The translations under genes were made by a program, and so were the position numbers. Shown here one piece after another: positions 23,672 through 34,983 of a stretch of DNA of 64,000 nucleotides; within the stretch, counting starts at the first letter, position 1; each line of letters opens with the position of its first letter. The notes under the pieces are model-generated. The model searched no databases. It saw nothing but the letters and a program-made list of their open reading frames with translations, and had not been told where the DNA came from. The stretch is from Siphonodentalium dalli. Lineage: Eukaryota; Mollusca; Scaphopoda; Gadilida; Siphonodentaliidae. The DNA is taken from NCBI GenBank assembly GCA_032622095.1, contig CP136065.1, positions 94,369,343-94,433,342 on the forward strand, read 5' to 3'.

Positions 23672-23943
23672 CAGGCTCTAAGAAATCCAACAGCACTGCG
23701 GTAATGGAAAATGACATCTCGGGATTCTCGGCTACACAAGACGACGACCAATCAAAACTAGGTGATAACAAGGGCAATGAAGAAAAGGATTATGACGGAC
23801 CCAACAAAAGTCATATAAAGTCTGCACCTGGAAATCCTGAGTTACATGGCTCACAGAAAATCAGCACACCAACACTGAAGCCAATTACTAATTCTGTAGT
23901 TATGTTAAGCCCACTTGATACAGATAGTGCCGGCGGGGACATG
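23672..23943 (+). CDS. polar linker exon with tandem acceptor and duplicated donor
   Basis: It follows a 20-base T tract and GTATACAG. A second CAG lies three bases on (NAGNAG), giving a one-codon choice. The incoming T completes Ser (first acceptor) or Cys (second). It encodes a Ser/Asp/Lys-rich linker beginning GSKKSNSTAVMENDISG and ending DTDSAGGDM. The donor ATG|GTATGT after 23943 is phase 0 and is repeated 39 bp later (after 23982) by a tandem duplication. Low complexity suggests a disordered, nuclear-type linker. Confidence 0.75.
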
Positions 23944-23992
23944 GTATGTATTATTGATACAGATAGTGTGGGCAGGGACATGGTATGTATTG
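23915..23992 (+). repeat. 39-bp tandem duplication spanning a splice donor
   Basis: Two copies of a 39-bp unit (23915-23953 and 23954-23992) with about three differences. Each contains GGGACATG|GTATGT. The duplication is in frame. Confidence 0.9.
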
Positions 23993-23999
23993 TTGAAAG

Positions 24000-24352
24000 C
24001 ATTCTCTTTTGGTTTCCAGATGATAACTTTAGATAGTCTCAACTAAATTGATTGAAATTGGTATGTGGGTTTACAAGCACAAAATACAGGTGAAGTTCGA
24101 AATCGGGTTTCGCTCGCCAATTTTCACCAGAAATATTGTCCTTTTTGTTTGAATTTGCACTCATTTTTCATTTACGGCTGATAACTTGAGTAAGCCTGAA
24201 ATGGAATGAAATTTGGTATGTGAGTTGACTCGCCCGAAGTACATGTCAAGTTCAAATTTGGGTTGTGCCTGTCAATATTCACCAGAGTTATGGCTCTTTG
24301 TTGGAATAAACAAGGGTGTATTTTGCCATGCCCTAGCGATGCTCTTGTTAAA
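24000..24352. repeat. tandem-core repeat, GCGATGCTCTTGTT-ending family
   Basis: Two core units with TTTGGTATGTGAGTT and TTCACCAGAGTTATGGCTC. It ends TTTTGCCATGCCCTAGCGATG, CTCTTGTT. It begins next to the duplicated donor. Confidence 0.6.
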
Positions 24353-24462
24353 TTTTCAATCTAAAATTATTCATAACTAACATTCTTAATGTGTCTTGTA
24401 GAATTCCTGCAGGACCTTGAAAATGTGGAAAAGCCTTTAATGCATTATTTACGCCTCATGGC

Positions 24463-26217
24463 TAGAGGTTGGCGGTTGTGATTTTTTCACTTCGGTTTCG
24501 TTTTTTTTTCTGGTGGTTAACTCAGGTTATGGTTATTACTCGGTTATTACCTCCCTCACACACGGTGGTGTACCTACCCATCATAACAACATCGACTTGG
24601 TCACTTGAGAGTTGAGACTGCTGGTACACTCATGACCCAAATACACATTTCAATTACCGTAATTACGTATCGTAGTTCCCTGCGCTTAATAATTAAAAGT
24701 TAAAACAAAAACTGTATACAATTACAAGTGAGTGCGGAGTGTAGCACATGTTGAGATCTTGTTGAGTCCTGACCAACAGCCAAAGCTCGTGAAACGCGTG
24801 CAGAAATAACTCGCTTATCAATATCAATCACAGTTTATCACGCCGCTGTCAGCCTGATGCTGAGTTATCGAGGTGTGAATTATCATGCGTCAATGGCAAA
24901 ACTAAAACCGTTCCATACTATATATCCTTTTCTAACTCGGTATGTTCTACTGTGATAATGTTGAGTAAATATTTATATGTTATTCCCGATGACACTTGAG
25001 TCGATTGACAAATGGAAATGTGGTTTACTGATAAAACAAATTTGACAATGAGGGTCAGTCTTTCAGAGAAGTTCAAACACGCGTAGTGCATAATCTTTGG
25101 AATTCGGTCAAGCAAGAACACCATGTGTTTTTTGGGCGGGTTTGAAGCTCTAATTCAATTAATTGGTTTTAACCAATCGCAGTGAATGATTTCTTCTAGA
25201 CGAGAAGAGGGCGGTAACTTGAGTCTACTTGACCCAATAATTTATTCTGTTTATTTACAGTTTTACACACTTTTCGTGACTTAAAAGCACTAATTCTAAA
25301 GATAATATGTGACAAATTAGTCCCAGACAAGTTGTCGCATGCGCTCACTGGGACGTAATTCACAGGTGTGACATTATTTATTACTTTTAATTCACCGAGA
25401 AATCTTTATAAAATTAAATCTCCGCTAAGTGTGTAATAAAATGTGAAAATTCGTGTCACAATTTCACAAGATTATGATATCCCAACTGCGGTCATCCATT
25501 CGCACAGATTGCCAAACTGGCTTGTAGTATGGAGCATCAATTTTCTCACAAGTTCCTTGATAAAAGATTGAAGATATGAAACAGCTTTTGGGTTGCTACA
25601 ACAACAATGTGCGTGCAGAATCATACAAATTACTGATGTATGAGAAGAATGGTCACTCAATTGAATTGATCATATTAGATCACAACAGGGAGGAAGAACG
25701 GGAAGAGTGAAGACATTGTGCAGCTGATCTCAATCTTCAAACTTTGTCGACTTACATAGTTTTTATAAACCCCACTGTAAAACAGTTTTAGTATGTCGTG
25801 GTGTCAGTAAAATAATCCAATGCATTCTCTTATAAATGCGACGCGACTTATGGTCGACTCGTATATATAAGAGAAAACAGTTTTAGTATATCGTGGTGTC
25901 GGTAAAATAATAATAAATCTTATTGCTTTTCTGCATGTTGTATTGTATGTGGTACGTAACGAATACGATATCCTTACGTTGTGTGAATTTAGAGTTGTCC
26001 TCCCTGCATCAGGTCACGACTCACAAAGTCACAAACATGACTCAGAGACGCCGCGGCACTGACGAACATTGACACGTGACACTGACCCACTGTAATTCAC
26101 ACCCCTGCTGGGCAGTTTCACGAAAACCGAAAAATCGTTTTTTCCGGTTCGCACGGTTTCGGTTTTCGGTCAAGAGAAAAAAAACGAACTGATTTTTCGG
26201 TTAACAGGCAATCTCTA
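24463..26217. mobile_element. hAT-type element, TAGAGGTTGGCGGTT ends
   Basis: An 8-bp duplication CTCATGGC flanks it (24455-24462 and 26218-26225). The ends are TAGAGGTTGGCGGTT and, inverted, TAGAGATTGCCTGTTAACCG, with subterminal CGGTTT-type motifs near both ends. The 1755 bp show no transposase frame. It contains a small hairpin insert at 25817-25873. Confidence 0.7.
25779..25911. repeat. isolated hairpin flanked by 38-bp direct repeats
   Basis: A hairpin with arms CCAATGCATTCTCTTATAAA... and ...TATATATAAGAG (25817-25873) is bounded by near-identical 38-bp direct repeats, 25779-25816 and 25874-25911 (two differences). The hairpin is that of the TTAA MITEs but lacks their termini. Confidence 0.75.
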
Positions 26218-26264
26218 CTCATGGCGCTATGTTGATTTGTCTGCCATAATGAGTACAGTACTTA

Positions 26265-27082
26265 GCTTTTTTATACCCCCCGCAACGAAGTTAGGGGGGG
26301 TATACTGGAGTCAGCTTGTCCGTCCGTCCGTCCGTCCGTCCGTCGTCCGTCCGTCCGTCGTCCGTCGTCCGTCCGTCCGTGGACACAAATTTGTCCGGAG
26401 TTTTTCTCAGTCGTTTTTTGATCAATTTCCGTGAAACTTGGCACAGACATCAACCATCATGGGAACCTGTGCACCTGCGATTATGACGTCTGTCGGACTT
26501 TTTTTTTTGGAGTTATCCCCCCTTTTTCGACTTAGAAAATTTTCGCAACATGTATACTTTTGTCCGAGCTTTTATTCCTACATTTTTCAGTCAATTTTTT
26601 TAAAACTTGGCACAGATATTTAGTACCATTGGAACTTGTGCACCTGCGATTATGACATCTGTCCGACATTTTTTGGTGGAGTTATCCCCCTTTTTCAACT
26701 TAGAAACTTTTTTTGCAACATGCATAATTTTGTCCGAGCTTTTATTCCTACATTTTTCGGTCAATGTTTTTGAATCTTGGCACTGATATTTAGTACCATG
26801 GGAACCTGTGCCCCTGCGATTATGACATCTGTCCGACATTTTTTGTGTGGAGTTATTCCCCTTTTTCGACTTAGAAATTTTTTCACAACATACATAATTT
26901 TGTCCAAGCTTTTATTCCTACAATTTTCGGTCAATAGGTTTAAGATTAGGGTTATGGTTGTACACCTGCAATGGGAACTGTTATTTTATTATTTTAACTA
27001 AATGTTTACTGACATGTGAAACATCTTAGTATTTTAAAAAGGGGGGTATCCGTAGTCCCATTGGGACAGTCACACCTCTAGT
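26265..27082. repeat. tandem-core element, ATACCCCCC-hairpin and TCCG microsatellite
   Basis: The hairpin ATACCCCCCGCAACG/AGTTAGGGGGGGTAT is followed by a TCCG run (26317-26382) and three core units of about 160 bp with GGAACCTGTGCACCTGCGAT and GAGTTATCCCCCTTTTTCG. It ends GTCCCATTGGGACAGTCACA and CCTCTAG. The open frames here are artefacts of the TCCG run. Confidence 0.75.
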
Positions 27083-27189
27083 TGATTTTGTTTCTTTGTA
27101 CAAGTATGTCTTGATTTTATTGTTCTGACAAGTTCAATACGGAATTTATTTTACTAGAAGCATTTGATGCTCTTTTGTCTATTATATAG

Positions 27190-27640
27190 TTGTTGCCCAA
27201 AATTATTTTTTGGCAGACTTGTAGAAATGAGCAGTGTCCTGTCTGCATGTCTGTCCATCCGAAAACGATTGTTGTCCGAATGTGAACTTGAATAATATCC
27301 AACAGAATTTCATGAAACTTGCTGATTATTTTGGTGTCCGGGTTATAACTCAAGTTATGATTTTCCAATAGCTTTCAAAATTATGTGAATTAATCACATG
27401 AAAATACAAGTCAAGTTTGGGTTTGGGTTTCTGATGGAGTTATGCCGCTTTTTCGACTTAGAATTGCTGATTATTTTGTTGTCAGAATGTTAATTTGAAT
27501 AGTATTCTACAGAAATTGATGACACTTGGTATTTGGCCTTCATATTATTAAATCCAGGTAAAATTTGAATTTGGATCCGATCATGCCATTTATGGTGGAG
27601 TTATGCCCCTTATTGACTATTTACTGATTATTTTATTGTT
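27190..27640. repeat. degraded tandem-core repeat
   Basis: It carries CTGTCTGCATGTCTGTCCATCC, CAACAGAATTTCATGAAACTTG and GGAGTTATGCCCCTTATTGAC motifs of the same superfamily. The boundaries are unclear. Confidence 0.5.
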
Positions 27641-27995
27641 CCAGTTGAGAAGTGGATTACAATGAATTTTTGTTTGCTCATCTCATTTTTCGATGCAAAG
27701 GTTTCTGTGATTTCAATTGACGTAGCTCCCGTGAACTTCCAAATTATTTGTGATTTTGAGTGGAAGAATATGAAAACAAACCTATTTGGAATATTTCATT
27801 GATACAGCACTAGAGATCATGCTTTGTTTCTGATAGATCCCCATGCCATCTTCATTTCAAAACATATTTAAGGAATATGGCCCTCTTTTCGTCTTTGAAG
27901 TGATAATTTTTATGACTTCACCAAGTCTTCCGAGGCATTTAAAGTCTATTTAAAAGTATTTCACATCTTTACAGGCTTATTTTGATCCTTTCAAG

Positions 27996-28409
27996 TAGTG
28001 ATGAGCCGATAATCGGAAACGACAATCGGAATCGGCCGATTGTGGCCCATCGGATGACAATCGGTACTCGGGTTTCAACATCGGCATCGGCATTGTTGAA
28101 TAAATGACCAGTAAACATGGGGAAAGTGTAACCAAACACAAATTTCGGATGTGTATTGGTTGTCAGGACGCAGGAATTCGTTCACAAGTCCACCCATACC
28201 TACCTTTATACTTACCCAAACGTATACTTATGTATACTGGTGTATAACTGATGTTGTTGCTTCCAAATCAAAGTAGTATATAACACATATAACCTATTTT
28301 GGTATAATTATTACAATAATCGTATTCGGCACCTGAATCGGCCGATTGTGATCTCAAATAATCGGCAATCGGCGCAAGGATCTATTTGACAATCGGCTCA
28401 TCACCACTA
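27996..28409. mobile_element. hAT-type MITE, TAGTGATGAGCCGAT family
   Basis: An 8-bp duplication CTTTCAAG flanks it (27988-27995 and 28410-28417). The ends are TAGTGATGAGCCGAT and, inverted, TAGTGGTGATGAGCCGATT, with many subterminal AATCGG motifs. It is a shorter relative of 36141-37320. Confidence 0.85.
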
Positions 28410-28417
28410 CTTTCAAG

Positions 28418-28838
28418 CACAGTTGTTGGGAATTAATCAACTAAAATTATTATAAAAATCCGAAGATAAATACACATATCACCACTTCAATAATATATAA
28501 ACAAGTATGGAAAGCTGGCCTATTTACTGAATTCAGAGGCAACCGAACTCCCGCTACCACCAGTCGTTTCAAGTCCTATTTCAGCAATAAAATTGTACAA
28601 ATTGTAAAATTATTTCTTTCGCTCAATCAACTATATATCTTTCTTGAAAGTAACACTGAAACTCCGAAATTATTTTGCATTTTTTACGTTTATCGTTTTG
28701 AATTTCCAATAACACGGAAATCAAAAATCTGATGAGTCGTCATCCGAGTCACATTGGTTGGTTATGACGTTACAATCTCGGATGGCAACTCATCAATCTC
28801 ACACATGAGCTTTCCTTACTTGTCTATATTATTATTAA
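28418..28838. other. intron without gene; one inverted repeat
   Basis: An inverted pair GATGAGTCGTCATCCGAG / CTCGGATGGCAACTCATC lies at 28731-28796. Nothing else is recognised. Confidence 0.4.
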
Positions 28839-29078
28839 CCCTTTGAGTGCCAGGTCGATTTTTTTATCAACCCATATACCCTGTGCCAATGCATTCTCTT
28901 ATATATGCGAGTCGATCATAGGTCGCCTCGCATATCTAAGAGAGTGCATTGGCCTAACAATTTTTTGTTTGTTTTTTTTTACAATTTTTTACAATTTTAA
29001 TAATTTATTCTTATATTCTTTAACAGACTTATTTTGTAGGTTTAGGGCCGATGAGATCGGCCCCTGGCACTCAAAGGG
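28839..29078. mobile_element. TTAA MITE, CCCTTTGAGTGCCAGG family, with shared hairpin
   Basis: The ends are CCCTTTGAGTGCCAGG and its exact inverse, flanked by TTAA (28835-28838 and 29079-29082). It contains the CCAATGCATTCTCTTATATA hairpin. It is the third terminus type carrying that hairpin. Confidence 0.8.
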
Positions 29079-29279
29079 TTAAAGAAATGGTATGTGTATT
29101 TATGAGCAGATTTTGATAAAAACTTTTGATAACAACTGTGCTTTGAAGTAGGCAGGAATGTTTTCAAAAGCAAGAATTACTATGTAAGATTTTAACTTCC
29201 AAACTAACACAGGACTAAACATCAGCGTTATGTAAATTTAAATTATTTGAATGCAGTATATTCTCTTTATGTCTTTCAG

Positions 29280-29643
29280 TCTGGATGTAACAGTCCTACT
29301 CTAAGTACTGTGGCAGATAACCAGAAGTTTAGCTCCGAAATCGAGTCAGATGGGTCATCTGATTCGGATCCTCCGAAACCAAAAGAACACGAACAAAAGG
29401 ATAACAATGTGAGTGGTTGTATGACTAACGGAAGAAATACAGATTGCATCCAAAATCTAAAGGCACGATCTGGAAGGACTATTAAAACAACGCAGAAGTT
29501 CCTGGAAATGAATCGAAACCCTCCTGCCATGAAGCTTACCAAATCATCGAAAACTGACAATGTTGAAAAGATGGGAAAAATTATTCAGGCCAATGCTAGA
29601 GAAGTTTCAGAGTTTAAGGATGTCAGAGCTGCACAAACCAAAG
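29280..29643 (+). CDS. polar linker exon, Ser/Asp- and Lys-rich
   Basis: The acceptor is TGTCTTTCAG and the donor AAAG|GTACGT. Phase 0 at entry fits either donor of the previous exon. It encodes SGCNSPTLSTVADNQ, an acidic Ser-rich run (ESDGSSDSDPPKPKEHEQ), then a basic Thr/Lys-rich region (KARSGRTIKTTQKF, KLTKSSKTDNVEKMGK) ending DVRAAQTK. It is probably disordered. Acidic Ser runs of this kind are common CK2-type sites, but that is inference. Confidence 0.8.
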
Positions 29644-29712
29644 GTACGTCATATATTGACACAACAAATGCAGAATAGTTTATATCATTCAGTACTGAAG
29701 GTATACATTGTA

Positions 29713-31718
29713 CTGTAAATTTTAGTGTATAAGTCGCATGCGTGTATAAGATGCAACCACATTTTTCAACCCCAAATCCTGCCTTTTGTGAAATACCTTT
29801 GTATAAGACGCACCCATTTTTACATGCTGGAATTTCAAAAAACTGTCGTGGTAAGTATTGTACTGGTAAGTATTGAGAGCCAAGTATTCACACATCACAT
29901 TTGCAATAGACAAACAATAAAAATATGGAATGGGAACTGAATGATTTAATACACAGAATGCACAAACGGACAAATCGTCTTCCTTTTGAAGATTAGAGTC
30001 GGTTTCAGCTTTGAACCATCGGCCATGCAGGCAAGGACGACGGTGAAATGGGATCGTTCGTGGCCGGTCGTCTTGATCTGAATAGTCTTCTCCCCAAGCT
30101 TGTTGACGGTGCATTCTGGCGGCATGTCGAAAAACATCGGCACCTCGTCCATTTTGCCGATTTGATAAAGGGAGTAATCATATCTCTTTCGTTGGTTGAA
30201 ACTCGAATAGGCGGTCCTCGTAATCTTTTGGCATTTTCTGTGAGATCCTGGTTTTGGCTCGTAGTGAAAGTTTATTCCGTTTCATGAATCGCGTCACCCA
30301 ACTGTTGTGGCCCTTGAAGTCGGGTATGTCCATCTCCTTGGCTATGATGATCGCTTGGATCCGGATTGAATTCCTGCTTACAGCCAGCAAAGATGAGCGC
30401 CTTTCTTCAATCCACCGGACAACTCGCTGCTCAAGATCAGGCCACATCGCACTCTTACCACGGTTAGCACGCTTGTCTCGACGCATTTCGGATAAAACAT
30501 CCTTCAATCGCCTCCAATCTCGTACTAATTTCTCACTGACACCATACTGTCTTTTGGCAGCACGGTTACCGTTCAGTTCTGCAAACTTAACAACTTCCAA
30601 CTTATATCTGGTTTCGTAAATGACGTTTGCGCTTAATACCACGTTTATCCATAACGATCGATGTATGTGAATATAATATATAGAAATTTACGGTATGAGG
30701 AAAGACACAAAATATCCTATCATTTATAGGAATATAAAATTGAGACTCGGCTTACTGTTGTTTTAGGATAATGGCCTCGTTAATTTAGTTGTCGCTTAAT
30801 TGTCGCGGATCATGAATGCAAACATTTTGGGCTAATAGTGATGCAATGCACTCCTCAGTATTAAGTGTCAAATATACTCAATGTGGGGATTAAATGTTTG
30901 CACCCGAAGCGTGCAGCATAAAATAATGTTTATGTAATATCAACAGGAGTTCGCGGCTTCGCACTGAAGCCTCATTATAATATTTGGAGTCAGGGTTTTT
31001 ATTATGCTCATTCCCGGGCTTTAAATAAACATTCCGATGTGACGTAATCTGGTAGAAGTTTGCAGCCACGTGCACCTTCTAAACAGTTTGCTATGTCGCA
31101 ACACTGGAGACATCAAAGTGATCACACCGCAGTCATTGAATGTGGGTCAATTGTGCACGTGTCCAGAATTGTTGCACAGTCAGTTCAAGGACACCAACTG
31201 TTTTTGAATTTGCTGCTGTTTGCGGTTGAATTCTTAGATACTAATGCATATAATATGATAAATAACAGTGAAGATGGGGGTGTTTATTTGTATAATAAAT
31301 GGTGTAATAATGAGTCCATTTCTTTCAGAGGTGAAACCGTAAGACGAGTCCATTTTGTTGTTTATTCAGAATTTGTACTTTCGGTTTCACACATATCCGG
31401 TTATATCACACTTTCTTTCCGAGATTTTGGGAATAAAAGTTAATAATAGTGAAGAGTAAGATAACTGTGTTCAATATTTTAATTCAATGAATATTATCCT
31501 TCTTTATGGAGAGTTTTGTGGCTGAATCTCCGCCGATATTTGTTGTGAATATCTCCTTGTCTTCCTGACACTTGTGTACTTACCGGTCGTGGCTCAAACT
31601 CTCCGAAAATGAGTCAAGATTTCACCCCTATTTTCAGTTACCGTTGTATAAGGCGCACCAATATTCTGGGCTTTTTATTCAGGTAAAAAAGATGCAACTT
31701 ATACACCGAAATTTACGG
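29713..31718 (-). mobile_element. pogo/Tigger-like DNA transposon (Tc1/mariner superfamily)
   Basis: TA duplications flank 2006 bp (29711-29712 and 31719-31720). The ends are CTGTAAATTTTAGTGTATAA and, inverted, CCGTAAATTTCGGTGTATAA. Subterminal GTATAAGRCGCACC motifs are also inverted. Transposase remnants lie on the minus strand inside. Length, TA target and transposase type fit Tigger elements. Confidence 0.85.
29946..30642 (-). pseudogene. pogo/Tigger-like transposase, broken in the middle
   Basis: Two minus-strand frames. The upstream one (30642-30178, 154 codons) has an N-terminal helix-turn-helix (YKLEVVKFAELNGNRAAKRQ, YGVSEKLVRDWRR) and a CENP-B-type second DNA-binding region (RVVRWIEERRSS, GHNSWVTRFMKRNKLSLRAK). 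The downstream one (30152-29946) has the DDE-domain start DEVPMFFDMPP and TLIFKRKT. The frame between them is broken and the rest of the DDE domain is missing, so the enzyme is inactive. Confidence 0.85.
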
Positions 31719-31720
31719 TA

Positions 31721-32530
31721 ATGGTCTATTCCAGTGACAATATAAGAGAATCAGAGAAACACATAGCATTCCATATTTTCATTTATAAGGATACTGAAAT
31801 GAGATCACCAAACAGCCATTGTGAATTGAGATATGATATATATATCAGAAGCATTAGTCAAAGACTGCTACATTATAAATACATTATGACTGCAGTTCAT
31901 TGATTTAGCCACAGTAGCATATCGAGTTGAAGAGGTCAGATCACTGGATCAAATAAGCAGATTAATTCACTAGTAATTATTGGTTTAGTATAAGACTTGT
32001 CTCACACATATTAAACCAAAATAACATTTGATGGACATAAACCTATGTAAAATGGCGATGGATTAGAAAAAACACAAATAAGCGATAACCGGAAACAACC
32101 GTTTTAAGCACATCCACAATCCCTAAGTTTATACTGGATTGTGGTAATACATCGGATTGCTATTCTAGAGTGGCATTTGGGAAAGGAAAACAATAGTCAT
32201 ACAATAAGGAGTTGTAACACCACTTGAGGCCCATTTGACTAGAGTTGTTGCGTTATCAGTTTTTATAATTGATTATTTTCCATAAATTATCATATATAAT
32301 CTATAATAAAGTCACACCCAACAAGCTCTGAAATAATTAAATTTTTATCAAGTATACTACTAATAGTCTACTATACATGTGATTCATTACCTAGGTGCTC
32401 AGTATTAAAGCGTCAGTTGCCTTCGTTGTTTGGACCTCATGAGCAAAACAATCTTTCTAAACTATAAACTAGCCCATTATTAGTGAATTGCATCTTGGAA
32501 TTCACAGTGATACCAGCTTTTAATTGTCTC
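31721..32530. other. intron without recognised feature
   Basis: AT-rich with short inverted repeats. Nothing in it supports a gene. Confidence 0.4.
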
Positions 32531-33310
32531 CCGATAAAAAAAATTCAGGGGACTATTAAAATAGCTGGTGTCTGTCCGGACGTGCGTCCATCTGTCCGGA
32601 AATGGTTTCTGGATGATAACTTTAGTTTCGGTTATTACTTATTAGATCAAAAGCAAATTTCATAGGTGAGTTTATCAGACCAAAACACAGGTCAAGTTCG
32701 AATATGGGTTTTCTCCGCCCTCTTTTGCGAGAGTTATGGCCCTTTTTTTACTTAGAATCTTGTAATTCTCTGGTTTCCAGATGATCATTTGTTTGTGTGA
32801 TCATATCTGAACCAAATTTGGTATGTGAGTTTATCAGCCCAATATACAGGTCAAGTTCGAATATGGGTACAATCCGCTCATTTTTGCGAGAGTTGTGGCC
32901 CTTTTTCGACTTAGAATCCTGTCATAATTTCTGGTTTCCGGATGATAACTTCAGTTTGTGTAATCATATCTGAACCAAATTTAGTATGATAGTTTATCAG
33001 CCCAAAATACAGGTCAGGTTCGAATATGGGTTTGCTCTGCCCATTTTTGTGAGAGTTATGGCCCTTTTACGACTGAGAATCCTGTCAATTTCTGGTTTCC
33101 GGATGATAACTTTAGTTTGTGTGATCATATCTGAATCAAATTTGGTATATGAGTTTATCAGCTCGAAATACAGATCAAGTTCGAATATGGGTACGATCCA
33201 CCCATTTTTGTCTGGTTGCTTCGGATTTAGGGTCCTTGTTATTTTTTTTCAGAAAAGCTGATGCCCCCAATGAAGCCACTTTTTCGGGGGACACTGCGGC
33301 CGGACGGCCT
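32531..33310. repeat. tandem-core element, four core units of about 165 bp
   Basis: It opens CTCCCGATAAAAAAAATTCAG and CTGTCCGGACGTGCGTCC. The units share TCTGGTTTCCGGATGATAAC, ATCAAATTTGGTATGTGAG-like, CAAGTTCGAATATGGG and GAGTTATGGCCCTTTTTCGA-like phrases. It ends TTTCGGGGGACACTGCGGCC and GGACGGCC. Confidence 0.7.
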
Positions 33311-33369
33311 TTTATTTTTTTCTGAATATTAGTGCTATGACCAACTTTTTAATGCCAACAAGTGTTTAA

Positions 33370-33926
33370 CCCTTCCATGACAGGAGCTTTCTGTATTTTG
33401 CGAAAACCCTGTGCCAATGCATCTCTTATATATGCGAGTCTCCAATATGGAGCCTCACATATATTAGAGAATTCATTGGCCTTACAATATTTACCTTGAT
33501 CTTGTTAGCCAGTGCATTCCCTTATATTTTAGAGAATGCACTTGTACATGATCTTTAACCCTTTGGAGAGTATCTGTAACGTCATATACATGACATCATG
33601 AGTAAATTTAACGTCAACGTCAAAGCAATAATTATTAACAAGTTCTGGTCAATAGGGTCCAATAATTAGTTTTAATTTATGTGCATTTTTTGTTAATGTG
33701 TGTTATCATAATCGATTGCACTTATAGATTTGGGACATTATATTAATCAAAATAACTCCTATACAAATCATTTACAAATAAGATGATTTATTGAAGTTAT
33801 GTCTACATAAAATAACACTTCCTGAAACGACATATATGTCGTTCTACTCCTCAACCGATAGACGACATATATGTCGTTCTACTCGCCAAAGGGTTAATGC
33901 TGCACCAGTGCAGCTCCTGTCATGAA
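33370..33926. mobile_element. TTAA double-hairpin MITE interrupted by another TTAA MITE
   Basis: The left end is CCCTTCCATGACAGGAGC after TTAA (33366-33369). The right end is GAGCTCCTGTCATGA, degraded. The second hairpin is followed by GATCTTTAA, where a 335-bp element is inserted, and the sequence resumes TTAATGCTGCACCAGTGC. Confidence 0.8.
33559..33893. mobile_element. TTAA MITE, CCCTTTGGAGAGTA family, nested
   Basis: The ends are CCCTTTGGAGAGTAT and, inverted, CCCTTTGGCGAGTAG. TTAA lies at 33555-33558 and 33894-33897, duplicated exactly inside the known sequence of another MITE. It contains repeated ACGACATATATGTCGTTCTAC hairpin phrases. Confidence 0.85.
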
Positions 33927-33944
33927 CCTCATGTAAGGTTTAAC

Positions 33945-34983
33945 TCTTTCAACCCGGTAGCCCGCTAAAGCGGGCACGACATAATTAACGTTTATCCTGG
34001 CAGCCTGCTTTAGTGGTCAGAGCGCAATTTTCGGGAAAAATACAATATTTCCAGGGATATATGTACAAATGATTTTATTGGTTAGAGCCTTGTATATCCT
34101 TTGGGTGACATTCGGTATCAATACTAATTGATTGGTGTATACGCATACCTAACATGTGCGCCATCAAGAGATTTCCTGGCCTAAATATAGACTAAATATA
34201 AATTGGTGTTTCCTAAAAATCATTGACGCAATACTGCAACAGGTGTGGTGTTTGAGTCACATTTCGATTTGGTTTATAATTGATATGTACCACAACTTCA
34301 ATAAAGTTAGATGCGCATGCGTGTTATAAACATGTCATCGACATTCATAAACATTTTGGGAACCCGATCAGGACATTAGCTGTTTTTTTACTCATAATTG
34401 CTCAGCATACTTGCAGGTAAAACCATGTGGCCTAAAATTGCTAAATGTGGGAAAATATAACTATTTCGGTTAAATATTGTCTTTTTTTTCATACTATTTT
34501 AGTACTGGTTTGCTCTTGCCTTTGATAAAGCAATTATGATCAATGAACCAATTGGTTAAACATTTGAAACCATGCAGGGTGTCATCACAACCACACATAT
34601 ACACCACACTTGCAAAGAATGATACATAAATGTATTGTTGTAATTGTGGGAAACATTATGCTAAGATGATATCCCAGATACAGGTGATACATGCAACTAG
34701 AGTATATATTGGGGTTCAATATCACTTCTCGGTTCTCACCTGTACACACCTTAGTTATCATCTTGTTAACCAACTGGTATATCACACAAATTGAAGATCA
34801 CTTACTAATGATCATAAAACATGCAGTTTGCCATACCCAACATCAATATCAATGTAGTATTGAAGCAAGACATCACAGACACATAATTTTACTTAGGCAA
34901 GCTGATAATCCAGGGTTCTGTGACATCTATATCTGTATAATCAGGGATGAAAGAGCTAAGGATTATTTTGTTACTTATTTCAG
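33945..34983. other. intron without gene
   Basis: It opens with TTAACTCTTTCAACCCGG and a hairpin GCCCGCTAAAGCGGGC, probably a further TTAA element end whose partner I could not place. The rest is unremarkable AT-rich sequence up to the acceptor at 34983. Confidence 0.35.

Noticed and set aside
24918-25124. Possible transposase in the hAT-type element
   Set aside because: The frame is short and has none of the hAT residues I would expect; the element appears non-autonomous.
26237-26453. Open frames of Arg/Pro/Ser/Val or Thr/Asp/Gly repeats on both strands
   Set aside because: They are translations of the TCCG microsatellite, not proteins. The same applies at 47569-47845 and 63156-63423.
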